Assembly (NCBI GenBank): GCA_017430455.1
Contig: JAFRMX010000008.1
Span: 1-64,000 of the forward strand
DNA length: 64,000 nt
Source: Oscillospiraceae bacterium
GTDB lineage: Bacteria; Bacillota; Clostridia; Oscillospirales; Oscillospiraceae
Direction of reading: 5' to 3'
Both the position numbers and the translations under genes were made by a program. Below, piece by piece: positions 1 to 7,924 of this stretch. The first letter of the stretch is position 1; the number at the start of each line of letters is the position of its first letter. The notes under the pieces were generated by a model. It did not search any database, had not been told where the DNA came from, and was given only the letters and a program-made list of their open reading frames with translations.

Positions 1-1
1 C

Positions 2-1117
2 ACTGTGGGCATGGGCGCTTCCAAGGTGCGGGATCTGTTTCGCCAGGCCAAAGAGAAGGCTCCCTGCATCGTCTTCATTGACGAGATCGACGCCATCGGC
101 CAGAAGCGAAGCGGTGGTCAGTACGGAGGCAACGATGAGCGCGAACAGACCCTCAATCAGCTCCTTACCGAGATGGACGGCTTTGACGGGAGCAATGGCG
201 TGATCATCCTCGCTGCGACCAACCGTCCCGAGTCACTGGATCCGGCCCTTACGCGTCCCGGTCGTTTTGATCGGCGTGTACCCGTAGAACTGCCCGACCT
301 CAAAGGGCGGGAAGCCATCCTGAAGGTGCACGCGAAAAAGATCAAGGTCGCCGACGATGTGGACTTCCTGCAGGTGGCGCGTATGGCCTCCGGTGCATCC
401 GGTGCAGAGCTTGCCAATATTGTAAACGAAGCCGCTTTGCGCGCAGTGCGTGACGGGCGCGGCTTTGCCACCCAGGCCGATCTGGAGGAGAGCATCGAAG
501 TGGTCATTGCCGGCTACCAGAAAAAGAACGCGATTCTCACGGATCAGGAGAAAAAGATTGTCGCTTACCATGAGATCGGTCACGCCCTGGTTGCAGCGAA
601 GCAGACGAACTCCGCTCCTGTGCAGAAAATCACCATCATCCCCCGTACCTCCGGTGCCTTGGGATACACGCTGCAGGTGGAGAATAACGACCACTATCTG
701 ATGAATAAGCAGGAGCTGGAGAATAAGATCGCAACTTTAACCGGCGGACGGGCTGCAGAAGAATTGGTGTTCGGTTCCGTTACCACGGGAGCCGCCAACG
801 ACATCGAGCAGGCTACAAAGCTTGCCCGCGCCATGATCACCCGCTACGGAATGAGCGAGGACTTTGACATGGTCGCAATGGAGACGGTAACGAATCAGTA
901 TCTTGGCGGTGATACGTCCCTGGCCTGCTCCGCTGAAACACAAAGCAAAATTGATGCACAGGTTGTCGAACTGGTACGGAAGCAGCACGAAAAAGCACTG
1001 GCCATTCTAAAGGACAATCGCGGTAAGTTGGATGAACTGGCTTCGTATCTGTATGAACATGAAACTATTACCGGTGAAGAGTTCATGCGGATCCTGAATG
1101 AAAACGCGAGCACTTAA
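2..1117 (+). CDS. FtsH-like ATP-dependent zinc metalloprotease, C-terminal part (cut by window edge)
   Basis: Membrane AAA+ protease that would unfold and degrade proteins; only the last 371 codons are in the window, and the frame stays open through base 2. Seen: Walker B region (IVFIDEIDA), second region of homology ([13 protein letters not shown]), peptidase motif HEIGH, and the downstream Asp in [10 protein letters not shown] expected as the third zinc ligand. All 21 arginine codons are CGN, none AGA/AGG, and no isoleucine uses ATA, unlike the core genes further right. Clostridial mobile elements often carry a second FtsH, so this may be an accessory copy rather than the housekeeping one; that is inference. 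A terminator hairpin follows. Confidence 0.85.
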   Translation, partial: TVGMGASKVRDLFRQAKEKAPCIVFIDEIDAIGQKRSGGQYGGNDEREQTLNQLLTEMDGFDGSNGVIILAATNRPESLDPALTRPGRFDRRVPVELPDLKGREAILKVHAKKIKVADDVDFLQVARMASGASGAELANIVNEAALRAVRDGRGFATQADLEESIEVVIAGYQKKNAILTDQEKKIVAYHEIGHALVAAKQTNSAPVQKITIIPRTSGALGYTLQVENNDHYLMNKQELENKIATLTGGRAAEELVFGSVTTGAANDIEQATKLARAMITRYGMSEDFDMVAMETVTNQYLGGDTSLACSAETQSKIDAQVVELVRKQHEKALAILKDNRGKLDELASYLYEHETITGEEFMRILNENAST

Positions 1118-1188
1118 TACCACAGGCCAAAATTCCGTCAATGTCCGTCTGGACTTGTTCGGGAACTATTCCTGATTAGAAGTAACGC

Positions 1189-1230
1189 GCCCCAGACTGT
1201 AAATGTAAAAGTCTCCGGTCTGGGGCTTTA
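1189..1230 (+). terminator. Intrinsic terminator after the ftsH-like gene
   Basis: A perfect 9-bp stem (gccccagac pairing with gtctggggc, 1189-1197 with 1218-1226) closes a 20-nt loop and is followed by ttta. The U-tract is weak. Confidence 0.6.
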
Positions 1231-1385
1231 ATATTTGCATATCGGTTTACATAACTTTCTCTCTTTTCGCATTTTAACCCCCTTGCACTTTTTGGCGTTT
1301 CTGAAGATACGCGAAAAAGTTTGGCTCAAGGTCAAGTACATTATAAACGGCTTCTTCTTAAGCGGCATCTCCGCTGTATTTGATG

Positions 1386-1600
1386 TCAATGCTTATCCAG
1401 TTCTTTTATTGGTCTGCCATTATCATCCTTCCAAAGCAAATTCCCATTCAATGATGCCCCACCAACAAATGATGCTGCCGCCGAAGGACTTGAAAACAAT
1501 ACATCATTCAAGAGTTCATGTTCTTTAGTAAGCTTGCCGGACAGCAGGATTTCGACAATTTCTGAGTGGCCTTTGAGCCGATACCATGCTATTATACTGG
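1386..1600 (-). pseudogene. Remnant of a DUF4357-domain protein (C-terminal piece only)
   Basis: Translating the minus strand gives an open stretch ending at the stop complementary to 1386-1388. It contains SSPSAAASFVGG, then LNGNLLWKDDNGRPIKELD. This resembles the DUF4357 domain, usually found at the C-terminus of GIY-YIG nucleases and restriction-associated proteins. No N-terminal portion exists: the reading runs into the region upstream of the dehydrogenase gene, so it looks like debris of a larger gene. The domain name rests on recognised motif spacing, not a search. The rest of 1118-1628 shows nothing else beyond the terminator. Confidence 0.5.
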
Positions 1601-1628
1601 TGAGACTTAATTCGTTGAGGTGATCGAA

Positions 1629-2603
1629 ATGAAAAAGCTATGGCTCGTTACCGGCGCTACAGGCCATGTCGGGACGATACTCGTTTCTGTTCTTCAGCAG
1701 CGGGGTGAACATGTCCGCGCTCTTGTACGGCCAAACAGCAGCCTTCCGGCACATTCAAACGTTGAGATCTGTGAAGGAGACATTCGGGACAGAGAATCGC
1801 TCAAACCTTTTTTTGACCGGGGTGACTACGACTATGTTTCTCTTGTTCACTGTGCGGCACTGATCACCATTGCGTCAAAGCACAATCCGGAGGTCTGGAA
1901 TATCAATGTACATGGCACTAACAACGTGATGAGTCTGGCCAGGAATACTGGAGTCGACCGCGTTGTTTATGTCAGCTCTGTTCATGCCATTCCGGAGAGA
2001 CCTGCGAACGAAACGATTACAGAAGTCAGCAGTTTTTCTCCAGATCTGGTTCACGGTCAGTACGCGAAATCCAAAGCCGCCGCAGCTCAAATCGTTCTGG
2101 ACTACGCGAATGCGGGACTCAATGTGAGCGTTGTCCACCCGTCCGGAATCATTGGCCCCGGAGATACTCAGTCGAGGAATCATATGGTTCGTACCATTCA
2201 AGCGATGGCAGAGGGAAAAATATCTGTCGGATTGCAGGGAGGATACGACTTTGTTGATTCGAGAGATGTTGCATACGGTATTCTTGACTGTGAGGAGAAG
2301 GGCCGCCCCGGAGAATGCTATATTCTGAACGGCCACTATATTGGAGTGCTTGAACTGGTCAACACCGTTCGCAGGCTTCAGGGAAAGAAAACAACAAGGT
2401 TCGAAGCTCCGCATGCCGTTGCGAAGATGATAGCCCCGGCGGCTGAGTGGGTTTCCCGTGTGTTCAGCAAGAAAGCTCCGCTGCTTACTCCCTATTCGGT
2501 TTATACGCTGCACACAAACGGACGCTTCTCCCACGAGAAAGCCACCCGCGAATTTGATTACCGCCCACGCCCCATAGAAGAATCTATCCGTGATTCTTTA
2601 TAA
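1629..2603 (+). CDS. NAD(P)-dependent epimerase/dehydratase-like extended SDR
   Basis: An extended short-chain dehydrogenase/reductase that would oxidise, reduce or epimerise a small, possibly sugar-nucleotide, substrate. Seen: the Rossmann motif TGATGHVG near residues 8-15, the SS pair in VYVSSVHA, and the catalytic YAKSK (YxxxK) near residue 144. The predicted protein is 324 aa, normal for the family. I chose the ATG at 1629 because GAGGTG lies 6 bases upstream; an in-frame GTG at 1620 overlaps that ribosome site. It stands alone between two accessory-looking regions and, like the ftsH fragment, uses many CGN arginine codons. Its substrate cannot be read from sequence. Confidence 0.85.
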   Translation: MKKLWLVTGATGHVGTILVSVLQQRGEHVRALVRPNSSLPAHSNVEICEGDIRDRESLKPFFDRGDYDYVSLVHCAALITIASKHNPEVWNINVHGTNNVMSLARNTGVDRVVYVSSVHAIPERPANETITEVSSFSPDLVHGQYAKSKAAAAQIVLDYANAGLNVSVVHPSGIIGPGDTQSRNHMVRTIQAMAEGKISVGLQGGYDFVDSRDVAYGILDCEEKGRPGECYILNGHYIGVLELVNTVRRLQGKKTTRFEAPHAVAKMIAPAAEWVSRVFSKKAPLLTPYSVYTLHTNGRFSHEKATREFDYRPRPIEESIRDSL

Positions 2604-2819
2604 CTAATTTATACAGGTATTAATGTCGCGTCGTTGCGCCAAGATGGAACAATTACTTCTGTTGCCTTCTTCGGCAATTAGTATTTGATTATAGCAGCAT
2701 GCCTTTGGAAGCAGATATGGATCTAAAAAGATTTGATAATAAATGCGTAAGGATCGTTGAGTGTTCTGTATTATCGAGCCCTCATCAGTCAGAAGCAAGC
2801 TTCTGCCAACTTCTCGCCT

Positions 2820-3185
2820 GCGGGCTCGGTCACCGGCGGGTCTGGACATCCGCAGGAAGTCCATTCAATACCGCCGGGTCGCTGGCTCCGCCCCGGTCGA
2901 AAGGGGGAAGCCGAGAAGGACGGAGAGCGGATTCTTCGCAGGCTCGGAATGACGGGTCGGCCACCTCAGGCCGTTGCGACGGCCAGGTCGCGCCTGATGG
3001 CTTGGTCGGTCGCGGGTCTGGCCGTTCACAGAAAGGCCATTCAATACCGCGACGGCCCGCTGGGCCCTCCATATCGATGGAGGCGCAAAAGTAATAGCCC
3101 CTCCAGTTTGGAGGGGCGCGCGACACCAGAGGTTCGCGGGGGTGGTGGAGAGACGGATTCTTCGCAGGCTCGGAATGACGGGAGA
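2820..3185 (+). repeat. Tandem pair of related intergenic repeat units
   Basis: The 613-base spacer 2604-3216 holds no convincing gene but carries two divergent copies of one unit. A 29-bp block ending in cggaatgacggg is identical at 2928-2956 and 3154-3182; ccattcaataccgc is identical at 2861-2874 and 3037-3050; gggtctgg precedes each. The second copy is about 50 bp longer and includes two GC-rich hairpins (3066-3083 and 3097-3116). The 29-bp block resembles the dispersed intergenic elements often seen next to TCATTCCGAG-type sequences in bacterial genomes. Another relative lies near 48661. Confidence 0.7.
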
Positions 3186-3216
3186 ATCTTCCATGTCGAC
3201 ATAGGAGCGGAATAAG

Positions 3217-3804
3217 ATGATATATATAATACGTCACGGGCAGACGGCGAAAAACAAGGCCTCTGCGCTTCAGGGCAGGAGCGACGACCCTCTGAACGAA
3301 AACGGAATACTGCAGGCGGAAGAAGCGGGGAAGTGGTTTGCCGCTCAGGGCATTACCATAGACAAGGTATATTCGAGCCCGCTGTCCAGGGCACAGGATA
3401 CAGCCGCCCTGATCGCCCCGGGAATAAAGCCGGTCACGGACTGGCGCCTGATCGAGATGGACTACGGCCCCTATGAGGGCATGGACCTGAGGGATCCTGC
3501 TCCCGAAGTTCTGGAGTTTTTCTCGGATCTCGCGCATAACCCCGCGCCCGGGGGAATGGAGCAGCTGGGCTCGGTAGTTGAAAGGGCGGGGGATTTTCTG
3601 GAGAGCATAAAGGAAGAGGCCTCGGATAAAAATATCCTTATCAGCACCCACGCCATAGCCATGAAGGGCCTTCTCGAGTATCTGACTCCCGGAGCCAACG
3701 GGAAATACTGGCCGGCATTCATCGGAAACTGCTCCGTATACGCCTGTGAAGTCAGTGCCGGCTGCTTCGGGATCCCTTTTGAAATATATCCTGTTGGGAA
3801 GTGA
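3217..3804 (+). CDS. Histidine phosphatase family protein (phosphoglycerate-mutase-like)
   Basis: Branch-1 histidine phosphatase of 195 aa. The phospho-accepting His lies in IIRHGQT (residues 4-10), the supporting Glu probably in LIEMDYGPYEG, and the second catalytic His is H145 in STHAIAMKG. Short proteins of this type are usually phosphatases of small metabolites (for example alpha-ribazole phosphate or sugar phosphates) rather than true mutases, so the substrate is open. The start is supported by AGGAG about 10 bases upstream. A strong terminator begins at its stop codon, so it is probably monocistronic. Confidence 0.85.
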   Translation: MIYIIRHGQTAKNKASALQGRSDDPLNENGILQAEEAGKWFAAQGITIDKVYSSPLSRAQDTAALIAPGIKPVTDWRLIEMDYGPYEGMDLRDPAPEVLEFFSDLAHNPAPGGMEQLGSVVERAGDFLESIKEEASDKNILISTHAIAMKGLLEYLTPGANGKYWPAFIGNCSVYACEVSAGCFGIPFEIYPVGK

Positions 3805-3830
3805 GAACCCCGTCAGGGTTCTCATTTTAT
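3802..3830 (+). terminator. Intrinsic terminator
   Basis: Stem tgagaaccc / gggttctca with a 5-nt loop, overlapping the stop codon of the phosphatase gene and followed by ttttat. Confidence 0.85.
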
Positions 3831-3831
3831 C

Positions 3832-3860
3832 TTGACAGGCAAATCATAATTTGCTACAAT
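3832..3860 (+). promoter_or_regulatory. Sigma-A promoter of the riboswitch-symporter transcript
   Basis: TTGACA at 3832-3837, a 17-bp spacer, and TACAAT at 3855-3860; the transcript would begin near 3867, just before the riboswitch. Confidence 0.85.
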
Positions 3861-3881
3861 AAATCATTAAATCAATAAGTG

Positions 3882-3998
3882 CAATATGTCGAGTGGCGTA
3901 TAAGCGCCAGCGGGAAAACCAATTTTTGGGGTGTATCCGTCAAAGGAAGGAGACCTTCTCCTAACCCGTCAGCTAATCCCGTCAGGCAAAGGAATTGT
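3882..3998 (+). ncRNA. ydaO/yuaA-type c-di-AMP riboswitch aptamer
   Basis: Conserved blocks appear in the order of known ydaO aptamers: a small hairpin (tggcg/cgcca region 3894-3909), aaaacc, tttttggggt (3923-3932), a gagaccttctc segment (3949-3960), then acccgtcagctaa and cccgtcaggca (3964-3988). The closing helix can form from tgtc (3887-3890) with ggca (3985-3988) and caat with attg. In this class ligand binding turns expression off, usually of potassium, osmolyte or wall genes. ggcaaaggaat (3985-3995) is perfectly complementary to attcctttgcc (4043-4053), which includes the first bases of the terminator stem, a ready-made antiterminator. Confidence 0.85.
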
Positions 3999-4050
3999 AA
4001 CTGTTGTCATATTACTGTGACCGTCTTCTCATTAAGAAGTCTATTCCTTT

Positions 4051-4073
4051 GCCACCTGTAAAGGTGGCGTTTT
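4051..4073 (+). terminator. Riboswitch-controlled intrinsic terminator
   Basis: Stem gccacct / aggtggc (4051-4057 with 4062-4068), loop gtaa, followed by gtttt. Its left arm overlaps the antiterminator partner 4043-4053, so the two structures exclude each other. Confidence 0.85.
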
Positions 4074-4112
4074 GCGTATTATTGAAAAATACTAAAAAAA
4101 GGAGAGATCATC

Positions 4113-5531
4113 ATGAATGAGATAACGGTCATTGATATTCTTATAGTCGTTGCGTATCTGCTCGGTATGCTCGCCATAGGGATCCGTTTCGTCAAACGCG
4201 TCAGAAACCGTGAAGATTTTTATGCCGCGGACCACTCTCTGAGCACCCCGATCATGCTCGCGACCGTCTGTGCGACCATTATCGGAGGAAGCTCGATGAT
4301 GGGCAGGGCGGGCCTCGGATATACGAAAGGCATAGAGTGCCTTATGACGGCCCTCCCGTACATGATCGGCATGTTCCTGTTTTCGGCCTATGCCGGCAGG
4401 ATCTACGATATGGGCGAGAAACACGGCATCACCTCGATCCCGTCCCTGTTCGAGTTCCGCTTCGGCAAAGCCTCCAAGATCATAATCGCCGTAATGATAG
4501 CCTTTGCCATGATGGGTACAGTCGCCTCCCAGGTGACCGCGACCGCGACGATCATAAAGCTCATGGGGTCCTCTGTCGGAATTTCCTATGAGCTCGGAGC
4601 GCTGATAGCGACAGTGATCTTCATAATCTACACGGGCGCCTCCGGCCTTTTCGGAGTGGTTTATACGGATGTCCTGCAGTTTTTCATGCTGGTACTGTTC
4701 GTGTATATAATGGTTCCGATCTCAAGCATATCGCAGATAGGCGGCCTGCATAAGTTCATTTCCCAGATAGATACCTCCTATCTGATCCCGAAGGTCGACG
4801 GCAGGCTGATGGGTGATATCGTGAGCTACCTCGTCATAACAATGGCGGGCGCCGAGATGTGGCAGAGGGCCTTTGCCGCGAAAAACAGAAGAGCGGCCAA
4901 GCGCGGCATGTTCCTGGGGACCGCGGTTTATGCCGTCTGCGTGTGCATGATCCTTGTCATGGCCATGGCCGCCCGCCAGCTGCTACCCGATCTGGTGGAG
5001 AAATACGGAAGCACCGACGCCGTGATACCCGCGCTCACGGTAATAAGCCTTCCCGCGGGGCTCACAGGCCTTGCGCTCGCCGGTATCTTCTCCGTTATGA
5101 TGAGCACGGCGGACAGCTATCTTCTCGTTTCCATGCAGACCGTCGTGGATGATATAATAAAGACGGTAAAGCCTGATATGAGCGAAAAAACGGAGCTCCT
5201 GATCTCGAGGATCATGAGCGTCGTGCTCGCGTTTTCGGCCCTGGGAATAGCCCTGTACATAAAGAGTGCCTATACGATCCTGACGACGATATACAACTTC
5301 TATGCAGCGGCTGCGGGTATCCCTGCCCTGGCAGCTCTCTACTGGAAGAAAGCGACTTCCGCCGGAATCATCTCCTCGGTCCTCGGCGGCTTCATAACCT
5401 GCGCGATCTGGAGAGCGGCAGGCTCTCCTTTTGGCCTCGGCCCGACACTGCCCGGCGCCGCCGTCTGCCTGATCCTTCTGGTAGCCGTAAGCCTGCTGAC
5501 CTGCAAAAAGAACCCGAGCGTCCAGGTGTAA
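4113..5531 (+). CDS. Sodium:solute symporter (SSS/SSF family)
   Basis: Integral membrane transporter of 472 aa coupling solute uptake to sodium. The sequence is hydrophobic throughout with about 12-13 predicted membrane spans, begins IDILIVVAYLLGMLAIG, has the FAADHSL-like loop (DFYAADHSLSTPIMLAT) and the family core GGSSMMGRAGLGYTKG. The start has AAGGAGAG 8 bases upstream. Its leader carries a c-di-AMP riboswitch; because that class controls osmotic balance, an osmolyte such as proline or a betaine is a reasonable guess, but the substrate is not shown by the sequence. A terminator follows directly. Confidence 0.9.
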   Translation: MNEITVIDILIVVAYLLGMLAIGIRFVKRVRNREDFYAADHSLSTPIMLATVCATIIGGSSMMGRAGLGYTKGIECLMTALPYMIGMFLFSAYAGRIYDMGEKHGITSIPSLFEFRFGKASKIIIAVMIAFAMMGTVASQVTATATIIKLMGSSVGISYELGALIATVIFIIYTGASGLFGVVYTDVLQFFMLVLFVYIMVPISSISQIGGLHKFISQIDTSYLIPKVDGRLMGDIVSYLVITMAGAEMWQRAFAAKNRRAAKRGMFLGTAVYAVCVCMILVMAMAARQLLPDLVEKYGSTDAVIPALTVISLPAGLTGLALAGIFSVMMSTADSYLLVSMQTVVDDIIKTVKPDMSEKTELLISRIMSVVLAFSALGIALYIKSAYTILTTIYNFYAAAAGIPALAALYWKKATSAGIISSVLGGFITCAIWRAAGSPFGLGPTLPGAAVCLILLVAVSLLTCKKNPSVQV

Positions 5532-5561
5532 ACCGGCTCAATGAATCATAAATCTTTTTTG

Positions 5562-5590
5562 AAAATGTCGCCCGCAAGGCGACATTTTTA
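5562..5590 (+). terminator. Intrinsic terminator after the symporter
   Basis: Perfect stem aaaatgtcgcc / ggcgacatttt (5562-5572, 5578-5588) with a 5-nt loop and a T run. Confidence 0.9.
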
Positions 5591-5600
5591 ATAATACATG

Positions 5601-5609
5601 TGATATAAT
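5601..5609 (+). promoter_or_regulatory. Extended -10 promoter for the lactate/ETF operon
   Basis: TGATATAAT, an extended -10 box with no good -35, lies about 45 bases upstream of the lctD-like start codon. Confidence 0.5.
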
Positions 5610-5653
5610 ATTAAAAATTTTGTTTAAACAGAAGTATAGGGAAAGGGGAATGA

Positions 5654-7096
5654 ATGGCAAGCTATAACCGGATCACCGCGGAAGTTGCGGCACAGCTTCG
5701 CGCGGCCGTAGGGGAGGGGCGCTTTTTCCTGAATGAGGAAGTGGATCCCAACTACTCGCACGATGAGATGCCCATCTACGGGAAATATATGCCGGATGCA
5801 GCCGTCGACGTGGAGAGCACCGAAGAGGTCTCCGCTATAATGAAGATATGCGCTGCAAACAGGATCCCCGTTACCTGCCGCGGAGCGGGCACCGGGCTCG
5901 TTGGAGGCTGTGTTCCGCTGGCGGGAGGCCTTGTGCTCTGCACGAAGCGGATGAACAGGATCCTCGAATACGATATGGACAATCTGGTGGTGCGACTCCA
6001 GCCCGGAGTCCTGCTGAAGGACCTGGCGGCGGACGCACAGAAGCACGGACTCATGTACCCTCCCGATCCCGGCGAGAAGACCGCGACAGTGGGAGGTAAC
6101 ATCTCCACTAACGCCGGAGGCATGAGGGCAGTCAAATACGGAGTCACGCGCGACTACGTTCTGGCGCTGACAGTAGTTCTGGCGGACGGGAGGATAGTCG
6201 AGCTCGGCAAATCCGTCTGCAAGACAAGCTCCGGATACAGCCTGCTGCATCTTATGATAGGCTCCGAGGGAACGCTCGGCATAATCACCGAGATGACTCT
6301 GAAGCTGATTCCGAGCCCGCAGTATGACGTCTCGTGCCTGGTCCCGTTCAGGACCGTCGAGGCGTGCATAAAGGCCGTTCCGAAGATAAAGCTGGCAAAG
6401 CTCGACCCGCAGTCCATAGAATTCATGGACGCCGATATAGTCACCTCCTCCGCCGCCTTCACGGGCAATCCGATATTCCCGGAGCGGGTTAAGAATGAGG
6501 ATGTCGGAGCTTCGATCCTGGTGACATTCACGGGATACGACGAGGAGGAGCTCGACCAGAAGATGATAAGGCTCGGAGAGATAGCCAAAGAGGCGGACGC
6601 TCTGGATGTTCTGGTCGTGTCTACGGCGGCGACCAAGAAATCCGCCTGGGCGGCGAGGTCAGGCTTCCTTACGGCTATAGAGGCCGAGACAAAGCTCATA
6701 GACGAGATGGATGTGGTCGTGCCCGTTGACAGGATCCCCGTCTTTCTGATCTATATCCGGATGCTCGGAGAGGAAAACGGGATCAGGATACGCAACTTCG
6801 GCCACGCGGGAGACGGAAACCTGCACATATACTGCTGCTCGAACGACCTTGAGGAGGACGATTTCAAGCGCAGAGTGAAGATAATCATGGACAAGGCCTA
6901 TACAAAGTGCGCGGAGCTCGAGGGCCAGGTCTCGGGCGAGCACTCGATAGGCCACGCGAAGATGCAGTATCTGCGCGAGTCGGTGGGAGAGGACGTCTTT
7001 GAACTCATGAGGCAGATAAAATCGGTCTTCGATCCGGACTGCATATTAAATCCCGGCAAGGTCTGTGATCTGAGCCTCAGCGGCCGGCCGGCCTGA
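5654..7096 (+). CDS. lctD: FAD-linked 2-hydroxy-acid (probably D-lactate) dehydrogenase, LctD/GlcD type
   Basis: Flavoprotein of 480 aa of the vanillyl-alcohol-oxidase fold. Seen: FAD-binding segment CRGAGTGLVGGCVP (near residue 75), the second binding stretch TVGGNISTNAGGMRAVKYG, and the C-terminal signature SGEHSIGHAK. Directly downstream lie both subunits of an electron transfer flavoprotein. In acetogens the LctD-EtfAB complex oxidises lactate to pyruvate with NAD+ by electron confurcation with reduced ferredoxin; the same arrangement here supports that role. Glycolate or another 2-hydroxy acid remains possible. GGGGAA precedes the ATG. Confidence 0.85.
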   Translation: MASYNRITAEVAAQLRAAVGEGRFFLNEEVDPNYSHDEMPIYGKYMPDAAVDVESTEEVSAIMKICAANRIPVTCRGAGTGLVGGCVPLAGGLVLCTKRMNRILEYDMDNLVVRLQPGVLLKDLAADAQKHGLMYPPDPGEKTATVGGNISTNAGGMRAVKYGVTRDYVLALTVVLADGRIVELGKSVCKTSSGYSLLHLMIGSEGTLGIITEMTLKLIPSPQYDVSCLVPFRTVEACIKAVPKIKLAKLDPQSIEFMDADIVTSSAAFTGNPIFPERVKNEDVGASILVTFTGYDEEELDQKMIRLGEIAKEADALDVLVVSTAATKKSAWAARSGFLTAIEAETKLIDEMDVVVPVDRIPVFLIYIRMLGEENGIRIRNFGHAGDGNLHIYCCSNDLEEDDFKRRVKIIMDKAYTKCAELEGQVSGEHSIGHAKMQYLRESVGEDVFELMRQIKSVFDPDCILNPGKVCDLSLSGRPA

Positions 7097-7116
7097 GGGA
7101 AAGGGGAGGAACGGAT

Positions 7117-7911
7117 ATGCTGAACATACTTGTCTGCGTCAAGCAGATCCCCGATATAGACCTGGTCAGGATGGACCCCGAGACCGGGAATCTGGTCCGC
7201 GAAGGCGTTCCGACGCTCACAAATCCCCTGGATCTCAACGCGCTCGAAGCGGCGGTCCGGGTAAAGGAGCGCTATGGTGGACACATTACTTTAATAACCA
7301 TGGGTCCTCCGATGGCGGAGAGCACGCTTCGCGAGTGCCTTGCCGTGGGCGGAGACGAGGCCGTCCTTATAAGCGGGAGGCCTTTCGGCGGAGCGGACAC
7401 GCTCTCGACCAGCTATTCGATCGTCAAGGCGGCGGAGATGCTCGGGAATTTCGACCTGATCTTCTGCGGCAAGGAGTCCATGGACGGAGCTACAGGACAG
7501 ATGGCCTCCCAGCTCGCCGAGCGCTTCAACGCCTCGCAGATCTCGTGCTGCAGCAAAATAGAGGAGATCTCCGGCGGGAAGATCCGAGCTCTGAGAACGC
7601 TTGAGAAGGGCACCGAGCTCGTCGAGGCCGATCTGCCCTGCCTGCTAACGGTCGAGAAAGACAATTTCTTTGGGAGACTTCCGAATCTCGAGGCATATCT
7701 CGCCTCCAAAAAGGCGGAGATCAGAGTCCTGACCGAGAATACGATCGACGGCCTGGAAATGGAGAAGATCGGCGTGCCCGGCTCGGGGACCATAGTACCG
7801 GAGATATACGCCCCGAAACTGCCCGAACCCGGACAGATCATAAAGACAGGCAGCGTTAAGACCGATGTGGGAAGGCTCATGTCCCTGCTCGTCGAAAAAG
7901 GCTCGGTCTGA
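7117..7911 (+). CDS. etfB: Electron transfer flavoprotein beta subunit
   Basis: 264-aa EtfB. It opens with the family pattern LNILVCVKQIPD, has NPLDLNALEAAVRVKE (family NPxDxxALE-like segment) and the nucleotide-binding region GKESMDGATGQMASQLAERF. With EtfA it carries FAD and passes electrons between the dehydrogenase and NAD+/ferredoxin. It follows the dehydrogenase gene by 20 bases with GGGGAGGA at the ribosome site, and is followed by etfA within 14 bases, so the three are one translation unit. Confidence 0.93.
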   Translation: MLNILVCVKQIPDIDLVRMDPETGNLVREGVPTLTNPLDLNALEAAVRVKERYGGHITLITMGPPMAESTLRECLAVGGDEAVLISGRPFGGADTLSTSYSIVKAAEMLGNFDLIFCGKESMDGATGQMASQLAERFNASQISCCSKIEEISGGKIRALRTLEKGTELVEADLPCLLTVEKDNFFGRLPNLEAYLASKKAEIRVLTENTIDGLEMEKIGVPGSGTIVPEIYAPKLPEPGQIIKTGSVKTDVGRLMSLLVEKGSV

Positions 7912-7924
7912 GGAGGGCATGAAG

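Noticed and set aside
1235..1528. Plus-strand 97-codon frame
   Set aside because: No family resemblance or ribosome site, and the opposite strand encodes a recognisable DUF4357 remnant here.
2604..3216. CRISPR-like array in the repeat spacer
   Set aside because: Only two diverged units with different spacing, no regular short repeats or cas genes.
2830..3825. Long minus-strand reading frame across the repeat region and histidine phosphatase gene
   Set aside because: It is antisense to a well-supported gene and repeats, with no recognisable domain or ribosome site.
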